In this document: piece after piece, positions 34,628 to 44,712 of the stretch
Layout: each line of letters opens with the position of its first letter
How positions within the stretch are numbered: position 1 is the stretch's first letter
Origin: Blasia pusilla
Lineage: Eukaryota > Marchantiophyta > Marchantiopsida > Blasiales
Direction of reading: 5' to 3'
NCBI GenBank assembly: GCA_050084515.1
Contig: CM114271.1
Location: 42,036,001-42,100,000 of the forward strand
DNA length: 64,000 nucleotides
Position numbers and translations under genes: made by a program
The notes under the pieces: generated by a model
What the model was told of the DNA's origin: nothing
The model's database searches: none
Seen by the model: only the letters and a program-made list of their open reading frames with translations

Positions 34628-34740
34628 GGGCTAGGCAAGGGCTAAGAGCCCGCACTCCCGTTTGATTCGTGCCCTACTAGGCTGCCAAGCATGCATCCGT
34701 TTGCATGTCATGTGCATTTCTGTGCAACCTTGGTGGTCTT

Positions 34741-35790
34741 CATCCACTTTGGCTCCATGTATCAAAGTCATCGCTTTTGCATTTTATAATACCTTCTATA
34801 GACATTTATGATAATAAGTAATGAAAACAAAGAGAGAATGTCTAGAAGAAGGGACATTTTGTTTCTCAAGTGAAAGGTGAGTACATGTTTTGAGAAAACT
34901 ATTGAAAGACAAGTACCCAAATACTGTAAGTGTAGAAGGAATAAAGCCATGGATAGCATGGTTCATCGTCCATATAACTGAACTCATTGATCCTTGCCTC
35001 CTACCCCAAATTCTTTTCCATGCAACTCAACATTCCAAGTTAAAATGTGTAGGACGAAAAACCACTATATCTCCTAAGAGAAAAAAAGAAATTCCGATCC
35101 AATTATAGATCAGCTGGAAAATAGATGGTTCCTTGCATTGTTGAAGGTAGAACAACTTATTAATCTTGACTAGTGTTGTACCTTGAACTTAGAAGTACAA
35201 GCCATTGATTATATCTCTTCTCTAATCATATTATGTGAAATTATTCATTCTCTTCCATGTAGGCATCAAAGAAACTGGATACCTTTCCAATTCACCACGC
35301 CACATGTAAAGTATGCAACATCTATATGAGAGTTACGCCCAAGACGTAACTCTCTTATCTAAACATACTTTAAAAGAAAAAAAAGAAAGAATTAGAGGAT
35401 TCGTAAAAATCTCCTCTCTTGTGCTTATACATAAATGTAGATCATATAAGTAAGTGTCTAAAGTTTCCTTAGAGATAATGATTGAAATAAATTTTCTAAT
35501 CCGAAGTCTTGAAGATAAGCTCTTGAAGTCCAAGAAGTTCTTACATATTCAATTGGCCAAATGTAAGTATGAACTTTTGATCTGCTTTTATAGCAATTCG
35601 AAGAAGAGAAGAAGAATATTTCAATTTTATTGGAATGATTGATCTTCCATCCCTTAAGATCAATTTATCTCCTTGAAGGAACCTTTAAATCCCAACTTAT
35701 AATAGATATGACCAATTAAAACCCAATTTCCCAAAAAATCCAATGATATAGTGATTGTTAAGGAATTTCCATACCTTTAAAAGAAATAGG
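34741..35790. other. AT-rich stretch, no gene; one short hairpin
   Basis: No coding region recognised. A perfect 10-bp hairpin, GAGAGTTACG-CCCAAGA-CGTAACTCTC, lies at 35328-35354. It is too short to assign a role. Confidence 0.5.
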
Positions 35791-36250
35791 TGTAACATCT
35801 TTTAGGACGGGTCGACAAGTATGTGTAGGGCGCCTTCGAGAAGATCAGACTATAGCCTCAAGAGCCTAGGTCAAGGATGATTGGCTAAGGCCTATGATGA
35901 CATGAGAGAGTAAGTTTTAGGGTTTATTTGGAGCTATATTTAGGAACTTACTATTTTGGGTAAGTTCTTAAGTTCCTATTAAGAACATAGTGGACTTTCC
36001 ACCATAGTACTTTGACCCCCTATAGTAAGTGAAGAACCGAGGAAATAACCCACAAGAACAAGTCATCGGAGAGAGAGTTTAGGAGAGGGAAGGTGTATAC
36101 CGAGAGACTGTACTCATTAAGTAGTGCACGTCGTAGCCTTGCGACCATAGACCCCGCGCCCTGGTTGGACGGTGCTTGAGACTGGGATGGGTGTAGAGAG
36201 AGAAGCAAGTGAAGAAGGTACCATATGAGAGGAGGGAGACACTCTCATAT
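35791..36250 (+). repeat. LTR-like repeat, copy 2
   Basis: Begins TGTAACATCTTTTAGGACGG and follows the copy at 15988 through GGGCGCCTTCG, TTTGGAGCTATAT, AACTTACTATTTTGGGTAAGT and GAGAGAGAGTTTAGGAGAGGG. Towards the right the match weakens and it meets the LINE end near 36290. Confidence 0.55.
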
Positions 36251-36289
36251 AGTGTGAGTGCTGACCAAACAACGTGTTTGTGCGGAGCT

Positions 36290-37170
36290 TCCAAGTGTCA
36301 ACCAAGAAACTCTTCACCACACAATCTACTTTACCTGATTGGGATCCCCAATAGACATTACTTACCAGTGTAGCGGCTTTGGGCAATGAATCAAGGCTAC
36401 TGAATGTGTTGAACAATTTTGGTGCTACCAGCTTAGCAATATCAACATATGCTCTTGCTCGGTGTGTTGTGAATTTTGCGCAGGAGACCAAGTAATGACT
36501 AGAGGTTTCGTCCCCATCGTCACACAAGGCGCAAGAGTTTAGTTGTGTTCCTATCCCGCTTTTCTTATGGTTCAAGGGATTGCCCGTCTTGAACTTGAAC
36601 TTGAGCCGGGTTCCCAAGCAAGGGGTTCCCCGCAAATAGTTCTTGATTCGCCATCTCGGGATATACCGTCAAAAGAGAGAGGTCGACATTTTCATGGCTT
36701 CCTCCATCTTTATTCTGCTTTGTGAGCGTTTGCCCACCGCTTTGGTTATGGTATCCACGAATGCTTTCTCATCTTGCTCCCCACATTCAGGCCTGTTGGG
36801 AGCTTGGATGCTTGCACAATCTCTTGAACCTTTTTGTCCAAGATTTGGCCCGCTTTTACGGGTCTTCTTTGGGTCAGTTTTCCCCATCACCTCTTTAGGA
36901 TAGCGATGGGAGTCCATTGTCTCCAACGCCTCCGCCATTTCAACTTGGCGATGCCACGTCTATCCTCCAAGGGTTCCACACCTAGTTCTGATCTCACACC
37001 AACGCGGGCTGTTCGTGATGAAGTTGACATCATACCCCGAAACGCCTTCAGGTGCACAGCTTCAAGCCTATCCCTTTGTTTGGTGTTGGCATCCCACACT
37101 GCTGCCCCGTATTCCAGCGAGGGACGAATGGTATGCAAAATGACACAGCGCTTTACTTCTGATGTGATGT
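36290..37170 (-). pseudogene. 5'-truncated LINE: end of RT and zinc-binding tail
   Basis: On the minus strand it starts with DITSEVKRCVILHTIRPSLE (from 37170), then YGAAVW and VRSELGVEPLEDRR, the block after the RT domain in many LINEs. After a frame change comes a cysteine/histidine cluster (CALCDDGDETSSHYLVSC, 36540-36490), as in the zf-RVT tail. It is truncated at the 5' side and inserted directly after the SWIM motif of the MULE gene. The block before it in LINE order is the one at 48062-48450, so both may come from one family. Confidence 0.7.
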
Positions 37171-40100
37171 CCCCCCTCCGACTCTCTTAAAACTACGACC
37201 AACACATAGTACATATGCTTACAAGGGAAATACCTTTTGCCACTTGTCTCTCTTTGGACAAAGTCATCACATGAACATGTGCGAAAGCAACAGATGTGCA
37301 CCACATACACCCCTGTGACACTTGAATTTATAGTGTTGTTCCTGACCCAATACATCCTTCCTATTCCATTGCCTCTCAGGACATCTTTTGTGGCGATGAT
37401 CTCCATTTTTGCCTCCCAAGCTGATGCAATTCGCTTTGCTCTCTCCACTCTTGGCCTACACATTCTGTTTCTCTTCACCCCATTTCTAGACTCAAACAGA
37501 AATAGTGGATTGAGATCATCCACCTTCTCCGGGTACATGTTGACATGAATCTTGGGTTGAATACGAAATGCGAAGGTCTCTCTGATGCAAACATGCTCCA
37601 AACTTCCTCCGTCTACAAGTCTGAAACCGGCACTTGTAAGATTTTCCACTTCGTCTTGAGTGCAGTTCGTACCTGCGGCGATGGGCCAAATCGTGGGGGT
37701 ATTCCCCGGAGCTCCAATGGTAGCCGGATAAGACTTCCGGAAAGCACAAGATTCATTTGGGCAGAAGAACTACTTCAATTGATCCCCGGTCCTCGTGAAA
37801 CGATCAAAGGTTTTGAGTCCCCAAAACCCAGGCAGTGGTCGTCCAATCCTTGTACAGTTCTTATTTAGGAAAGTGCCGCATGCTCTCCTAATACCATCAG
37901 ATCCTGCCCTGCAAGTGGGTCCACATGCTAGGTTGCTCCGAGATATATGCCACCGTTTTAGGTTGCAATCCACCTCCATTACCGGAATCCCATATTGTTG
38001 AACCATCCCACCGACCGGATGTTGCGAACTTCCAGCAACGGAGGGCTTTTGAAATAAAAAATTCATTGATTTTGGAGAAGTTACTCCATCAAGGATTTGG
38101 GAGCGGTCCGGGGTCCCCGAATACCTAGGCGGCGTAATTCCTCATCCAAATCAATCAGCGGATTCGTTCCTCGATGCTACCTCTTCACCTGCCTGAAGTC
38201 AAGATACTTATCTGGTCTCCACGGCTCGGACTGCTCTACCACCATCTGTATGGGACGTATTGAAACCCACCCATGAATATCCCCACCAATGTGTATGTCT
38301 TGCTCCATGGGAGTTCCTGCTACGCACCGGTTGAAGGCTTCCACATAGAGTTTTTCATCACCAGATCTCACAGCCGCCTTGACATAGAGCTTGTAGATCG
38401 AAGGCCCCCTTCCTTTTGTTATGCCTTTTGTGAGGAAGATATGGGATGCTGCAGACTGTAGTATTGCTCTTGCCTGGTCTTGTTGGCATGCCTGCATAAG
38501 TGAAATTCGTTGGCATGCTTGTGACGACCTCCAGGAGGAATGAACACTTTCTGCTCCACTTGTGTTGGGGCAGGGGGCATTTTCATGAATGTTCAATCCC
38601 TACAACGACGGCAATGTTAGAAGGGAACGAAAATAGCTCAGAAGTCAAAGAAATAAGCTACCTGTCAGAACCAGACGGGTTGCAAGGCCGAGGCATCCCA
38701 TGAATGACTCTGCGACCCGTCGGGTCCCGACGTGTTGCAACACCCAAGAAACACCTACTACAACCCGTCCGATTCCGACGAGTTGCAAAAACCTTTGGCC
38801 ACTCCGGGCTGGAAGATCCAAGTGCAAGTCATCCGAAACCCATCCGGGTCAAACTATTTGCAAGCCTTGTATACATGCAACTTGCATACTTGTATACGGG
38901 TTGCACCAAAATTCTGGATGCAACCCGTTGGTTTCCGACTGGTTGCACACTCAAGCAACCCATCCGTTTCCAACGGGTGCACACTCGGGCAACCCGTTGC
39001 ATCCGAAAAATTGCTTGGTTTCTTTGGTTTGAAATCCCTATAGTTCCCACGCTTCTCAACTTGAGCTGCAACTTTTCAAACAATTCTCAACGTGAGCTTG
39101 ACAAGACGAAATAGTGAACTCACCCGGCCGCATGAGGTTCCCCATTGTCTCATACGTACAATCCACCAACTCAACCAAGAGCACAACTCTTTGTACTTCC
39201 CCTCAATTGCATGCTTCCTCCACCACCCATGAAGTTATTCTTGGCATTCCATGGCATGTTTCAAGGTTTTGCTGTCCTTGCAGCGTTGGAGTAAAGTGAC
39301 ATGCTCTGTCCTCTTATTCTCCTTGATGCAAGATTTGGTGTACCGGGTCACAGACTGTTGCCAATGGAAAGCATCCGACCTTTCCCTCTCCGGTTGAACC
39401 TCTCTACCCAGAACACTTCCCTGATAGCAATCCACCCAGGTTGTGCATTGTCCGCCAGGAACCCATAAATTTCCGGAGGTGGCCTTTTGTTTTCCTTCAT
39501 CACCTCCAATAAGAGTAACCAGTACATCTTCAAACTACCAACGTCTTCTGCTTTTACTTCATAGACAAATATAGCTTTGAGTCCCTTCTCCACATGGTCA
39601 TAAACGTGAGCACCCATTGTCAACCATCCGTTCAGCACTGTGTAGCAAATATCAAAGCTTATCCAACTGCCGTAAAGATCTTCCTCTTCCCTCATTCGAT
39701 CTATAAGATCGAGGGCACTCGACGGACTTGTGGTTGACATTTTGAAGACATAGGCCCTGGATCCCTGGCCTCCCTGGCCCATGAATTGCCATCTCTGAAT
39801 GAATGGAAATGTGGAGTTGGCCTTGATTCTGGCAATGACATCCATTTCGGCCGTCTTTCCATCCAGTACCCGTATTTGACGCAACAAATTCCGAAGCATT
39901 CAGGATTAGCGAGAAATGCGAGATTTTCCCATAGTTGTTTCTCCTCAGCAACTGTGATCTCGCCATGTCTAGGGATTCCAAGAAATTGTTCACAAATTTG
40001 TGATGTTGTTGTGAGCTTGATCACTCCGGGCTTTGAACCCGGAGAATTTCTGTAGACCTCGCCAACTTTCTTTGCCACATCCTCCTTGATGTGTCTCTGA

Positions 40101-41126
40101 ATTGCATCGGTCACAGGATGAGTGTGGGAGCCAACCCCAGCCTTGTGTACTCTGACGTGGAGCCCAAGTCGTGGACAATGAAAAATATGTATGCAGAACA
40201 CGCTCCAACGCAGAAGGGGGATGCCTGACAATGAGGACATCGATGGCCTCCCGGCGGTATGGTGGCACCAACCTCATATGGAGTTTCTGCATTCTTGGGG
40301 GGGAATTGCGACATATTGACTCGCCCGTTGCGCTCTAGTACAAGCATGCTTGACTTCTACACTCCAAGGCTCCAACGGATTTTCGGCGGGAGACAATCCA
40401 AGGACCATCTCGAATTGAAGCACTAGTCCGTTGAAGCCTGCACCATCGATGACAATCAGACTTTCTGTCCACACCCTTCAAGCGTCCTCCATCTTTCTTT
40501 TGAGCAGGAGCAGCAAGTGGAGGCAACTCAAAAATGCAATTACCATTGTACGTGGGCGGCAGCTCATCGACAAGAATGTGCTTGAACATTTTTAAGGCTA
40601 GAGACGATAGCAAACTATTGCCTGATACTCGCAAGAGGAACGAGTAGGCGGACAAAGGGCCCGGTTGGTGTCCGACAGATCCACTGAGGTTGACAACATC
40701 CGGAATATCTTCAAGAAGTACAACATTGTTACGAGCGTGTGAAGTTGGAGTCAAAGCCGGATCTACTGAGCTAAGAGTTGCAAACATAGAGCTCGGCGCA
40801 CTAGGAAATTCTCGACCGTCTACTTGGGAAACAAAGGAATTGAGGGGCAAGCCGTTAACTCTATATTGACCATTTGCTAGAGGTAGGAGATTCCATACTT
40901 TACGGTCTGCAATCACTGGCTAGACTGTCTCACCTATTATGTCCTCCGTACCATCCATCCTAACATCCTTGGATACAAAGATGGTTCCAATTTGGAGAAG
41001 AAATCGAACTGAGAGAAAATTTTCATCCACTGCTATGAAAGACTCATGAGCTTGCGGTCGAACGATTTCTGATTGAGGAAGGGCCGCTAGATGACTGCCA
41101 CAAGTGAGCTTCACATAATTATCCAT
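37171..41126 (-). pseudogene. Second MULE-type transposase, decayed
   Basis: Read on the minus strand from ATG 41126. The first frame runs to about 40480 with one in-frame TAG (40920-40922). After frame changes a zinc region follows (GHRCPHCQASPFC, 40250-40210), then HSHPVTDAIQRHIKEDVAKKV. The DDE-like core has FDICYTVLNGWLT (about 39650), FLADNAQPGWIAIREVF (39450), FHW (39375) and the last acidic residue in SGAESVHSSW (38540). The SWIM finger CSCDDF...PCKH lies at 37275-37220. The coding order is that of a MULE transposase, but the DDE blocks differ from those of the 18.6-kb element, so it is another family. A palindrome-rich block at 38650-39010 and a LINE at 37170 interrupt it. Confidence 0.65.
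38650..39010. repeat. Cluster of GCAACCCGTC palindromes inside the second MULE gene
   Basis: Imperfect hairpins of the form GCAACCCGTCGG, 3-5 bases, CCGACGGGTTGC occur near 38711, 38759, 38918 and 38956, with half-sites between them and at both edges. Spacing is irregular. It is the same motif as the regular array at 41594. Confidence 0.75.
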
Positions 41127-41269
41127 TCGTAGAAGATTCCACGAGAGGAGACAGAGAATTGTTATGAGAATGAGAATGTTTAATTTATAGTGAATAGAGA
41201 CTCAGATTCTCCTGACAAAATTTGACTGCCAAGATGAAGTTTGGTAGGTTAAAATGTCTGACACAATGG

Positions 41270-41593
41270 ATTCAATTTTGTTGCAACCTGTCGGAGTCAG
41301 GTGGGTTGCAGAATTTGGGATTCAAAGACGTTGGTTGCGAAGCATGCACTTCTTTTTTTTGGAACCTGTCGGAGTCCGTTGGGTTGGTACCCCCTTCTTG
41401 CCGACTAAAGGTCTTTTGAGTCGATTTTGCTAGCATCAAACACAAGATATCGCTTGCATATGCTAAGGCAACCAATCCTTGGGGACTTTTGCAGGATTGT
41501 CAAACTCAGGGTAGATCTTATGACCCGTCGGATTGCAATGGGTTGCCTCGAAACTATGCGTTGTCGCATTGTTACCCGAGGGATAGAAAAGCG
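41270..41593. repeat. Diverged hairpins leading into the 67-bp array
   Basis: Degenerate pairs occur near 41282 (GCAACCTGTCGG ... GTGGGTTGC), 41361 and 41523. They are further apart than in the regular array and have lost bases on both arms, so they look like an older edge of the same array. Confidence 0.6.
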
Positions 41594-42230
41594 TGCAACC
41601 TGTCGATAACCGACGGGTTGCCCTGGTACCTTGCCTATTAACCCAAGATAAGTTAAGCGTGCAACCCGTCGGCTTTGGACGGGTTGCACGCTTCTGCCTC
41701 ACCTTGTAACGCTAACATGAAGGAAGCGTGCAACCCGTCGATCTCCGACGAGTTGCACGGGTGCCGTGCCTTCTTGCCCGAAGATGGCGAAGGCGCGCAA
41801 CCCATCGGCCTTAGATGGGTTGCGCAATTGCCTCACCTTGTAAAACTTACATTAAGGAAGCGTGCAACCCGTCGACCTCAGACGGGTTGCGCAAGTGCCT
41901 CGCCTTGTAGCGCTTACATGAAGGAAGCATGCAACCTGTCGGCCTCCAACGAGTTGCACGGGAAGCCCGCCTTGTTATCCCAAGATGAGGGAAGCGTGCA
42001 ACCCACCGAATCCGACGGGTTGCACGGGTACCTCGCATTCTTGTCCAAAGACGTCATAGGCGCGCAACCTGTCGGTCTCTGACGGGTTGCATGGGAACCT
42101 TGTGTTCTTGTCCGAAGACGGAGGAGGCGCGCAACCTGTCGGTCTCTGACGGTTTGCCATGAGGACGGATGCCTTGAACCCTCAAGAAGCGTGCAACCTG
42201 TCGAAGCCTTTGGGTTGGTGTTTTTCACAT
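41594..42230. repeat. 67-bp array, ten units each with a GCAACCCGTCGG hairpin
   Basis: GCAACC starts lie at 41594, 41661, 41730, 41797, 41864, 41931, 41998, 42064, 42131 and 42193. The spacing is 62-69 bp, usually 67. Each unit has an arm GTGCAACCCGTCGG, a 4-6 base loop and the inverted arm, then a linker such as GCCTCACCTTGTA or TTCTTGTCCGAAGACG. Arm changes are partly compensated on the other side (for example CCCATCGG with GATGGGTTGC near 41797). It ends 80 bp before a TATA box. Confidence 0.88.
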
Positions 42231-42307
42231 CCAGACTTCCATAACGGCCGGCACGTCGTCGTTGGAAGGACGATGCGACCCAACGGTAAGCCCAACGGCT
42301 CGAAAAG

Positions 42308-42316
42308 TATAAATAG
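42308..42316 (+). promoter_or_regulatory. TATA box, probably of an LTR promoter
   Basis: TATAAATAG in GC-moderate sequence, 270 bp before the gag-like ATG at 42578. This is the arrangement expected of an LTR promoter with an untranslated leader. Whether the hairpin array upstream is part of that LTR is inference. Confidence 0.5.
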
Positions 42317-42577
42317 GGGAAGGTTCGCTCATTTCCGGTTTTTCGTTTCGCGATCTCAATTGCTCTTCCGCATAGCAGCTGACCAGATACCAAGGGATGC
42401 TTTACACGGTGACTCATCGTGAGACGATTCGAGCAAACGATCGCGAGATGATTAGAGCTACTCATCAAGATGACTCATCGCGACATCAGCAAGGTGACTC
42501 ATCAAGGCGATTCCTCGAGCCAATTCATCGTGCATAGAGAGCAATTTCCTTGTCCATAGGAGGCATTTTCAGGAACA

Positions 42578-43284
42578 ATGACGAGGAAAAAATCTCAAGC
42601 AAACAAGGCTGGGAGCTTCACTCCCTAGTCCATGAGGACTCCTCCGTCACCATCTCCAGGGCCTCAGTCCGCCAATGAGATAAGGCAGCAAGAAATCGAG
42701 GAGCGGGAAAGGGAAGCAGAGATGCACAAGCATGAGCTTCTTGCAAAACGTGTAAATGAGGCGCTCGAAAAACAGAACGCAGAGGCTGAGGCGTCGCAGG
42801 CCTTGAAGAAAAGGATGGCCGACGAAAAGCGTGAAAAGAAGCGTCTAGATGCGTTGGTGAGGAGAGCAGAATTGGCAAAAGCTCGGAGGGAAAAAGCAAT
42901 TGCCATTGAAGAAAGCCCTGCCTGTCCAACCGAAAGTGTTGAGATGCAGGAAATGTCCCCGATGAAGTCCGGGGACACAATCAATATAGCGGAAACGGCC
43001 GAAGTTCAAGTGACGGACGATGAGGTCATGAAGACCGCCAGCGTGGAGATGGTGGACATCGCTCAAGAAGCATGAGAGCGGTCATCCTTGTCTCTAAGCC
43101 CGGCGGAAGAAATCGACCTCTATCGGATCGACGAGTTTCCAGTGGACTTGCCAACTGCTATCCCAGATCAATTGGCTGGCCAAGACACCGACCCAATCTT
43201 CGAGCGGGTAAGAGAGGATCTGTGTTCTTTGAATTATGTGAAGGCCCATGTTGCAATTCATTGGCAATTCAATGTAGCTTATTG
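42578..43284 (+). pseudogene. gag-like ORF with charged coiled coil and two in-frame stops
   Basis: ATG 42578 opens MTRKKSQANK. In the same frame there is a TAG at 42626-42628, a 147-codon open stretch and a TGA at 43073-43075, followed by DLYRIDEFPVDLPTAIPDQL to a TGA after AIHWQFNVAY. The middle is a long Glu/Lys/Arg/Ala coiled coil (about residues 30-110: EERERE, KHELLAKRV, KREKKRLDALV). No zinc knuckle, protease or RT is seen before the sequence is cut by the neighbouring LTR at 43441. Position after a TATA box and leader suggests a retrotransposon gag; the family is not proven. Confidence 0.5.
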
Positions 43285-43440
43285 ACCTCGTCCCCGTTGT
43301 GACAGATGGTAAAGCAGATGGCACTGATGGAGGGCCAAACGCCCCAAGAATTCCACTTTTCTGATTGCGAACAATGGAGTACGTCCGCGAAATTCAGTGT
43401 GACGAGGATATTGCGAAGCTAAAACAATCGGCAGCGACAG

Positions 43441-44544
43441 TGTAATGTCTAAGTGTTTCTTATTTACAGTTAATTGTAGAGTTCGATCCCCAAGAGGATC
43501 ATTGTTGGATGAAAAGAGAGTATAAGGTGATGATTATGTTGTAAAAGGGTAATTGATTATGTAATTCAATTGTAGTATTCCAGTATCAGCTTCCGATCCT
43601 TCTTAGTACCTATGTTTTCTTCTTCAATTCTCTCGAGTGGAGTTTAAAGGACGCTCAGGCAATTTTTTCTCTCATCATCTCGGAACCTCACAGAGACCTC
43701 AAGAATAAAGCTGGCTTCTCCTACTTTCGGAACTCAATCTGTCGGGGCAGGTTACTCTCTGTCAAACAGATTTCATACAACTTTATATTGATTATTCCAT
43801 TGATGAGAAAGGATCGTCTGATTCACTCTTCACTCGGCAGATCCAAAAAGAATGTTCAGACATAAGCATCGCACATCAGAATGAATGAATGAATGCTTTA
43901 CTACTCCATCAAGAATTGGAAGACTTCAAAGTATCTACAAGCTCGAGAGGGTATAACTCTCTTGCTCGGACCATTCCTACAGCATAAGGACGTCATGAGC
44001 GAATGATGCTAATAGCTTCTGTCCTGTTTCTTAAATATTCTCGAGGGTAGGATCGCTTCTATGATCCGAAGCGTTCTTGATGAAGGGTGTGTCTTTTCAA
44101 TATCTGTAACTACCTAGATCTATGGTTCTCTTAGCTTTTCCTACGATCCCTATGAATCCGCGGTACAAAACTGTCCTAACTACCAATTTGATACAAAGGG
44201 TCGCGCCCTTTCCTAGTCTAATTGTTTAAACTATGTGTCGATGCAAATCTCAATCATGCTGAGCTTCGCTGCGCTAAATTTCCGGAGGACGAAGTTCTTC
44301 CTTCTTCTTCGTGCTTCGTGCTTCGCTCTTCGTGCTTCGCTGAGCTTTTATACTTCTTTACAGCTTTTGATTCTCCTCTAAAGCAAATCCTTGATCTTGA
44401 TCTCTCTGCCTTGTCTTCGGAGCTTGGTGATTCACTTATTCTTCTTCATAATAATAGATAATCATAATCAAAATCATAATATACAAGAGTCTTCGTTGAA
44501 TAAAAAGATATATTCTTCAAGATTACAAAATTGTGGGTATCACA
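43441..44544 (-). repeat. Gypsy 3' LTR, about 1.1 kb
   Basis: On the minus strand it begins TGTGATACCC right after a polypurine tract and ends GACATTACA. The termini TGTGAT and ATTACA are near inverted copies, as in LTRs with TG...CA ends. No second LTR is present to confirm the limits. The adjacent five bases at 43436-43440 are GACAG. Confidence 0.6.
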
Positions 44545-44546
44545 TA

Positions 44547-44560
44547 CCCCCTCCCTCAAA
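44547..44560 (-). promoter_or_regulatory. Polypurine tract (plus-strand DNA primer site)
   Basis: Minus strand TTTGAGGGAGGGGG, immediately before the LTR start. A purine run in this position primes second-strand synthesis in LTR retroelements. Confidence 0.65.
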
Positions 44561-44712
44561 TGTGAGCCGCCCCGGCGAACACTTCATGATGTATCTGCTA
44601 TCTCCATAAATGTGTCGTCTAAATTATGAAATTCAGGGGTAGGCACCAAACGGCCATGAATCGTAGAAGGTTTGTTGATAATGTTAGGGGTATGATTGCG
44701 CATTCTTTCTCG

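Larger units (their letters stand above)
33670..34732 (+). mobile_element. hAT-type MITE with nested insertions and perfect 8-bp target duplication
   Basis: The left tip CAAGGTTGCA (33670) and right tip TGCAACCTTG (to 34732) are perfect inverted repeats. Flanks are GTGGTCTT at 33662-33669 and again at 34733-34740, an exact 8-bp duplication. The interior is GC-rich (GCCCGC-type words) and holds two further copies of the MITE, so the host element was about 450 bp before insertion. Confidence 0.88.

Noticed and set aside
34300-34634. ORFs across the nested MITE
   Set aside because: Same CT-rich MITE core as at 1816, so no coding meaning.
35328-35354. Perfect 10-bp hairpin as terminator or microRNA precursor
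   Set aside because: The stem is too short for a microRNA precursor, and a bacterial-type terminator has no place here. No adjacent gene.
43474-43502. tRNA-like B box (GTTCGATCCC) suggesting a tRNA or SINE
   Set aside because: No A box at the right distance and no cloverleaf. It lies inside the presumed LTR.
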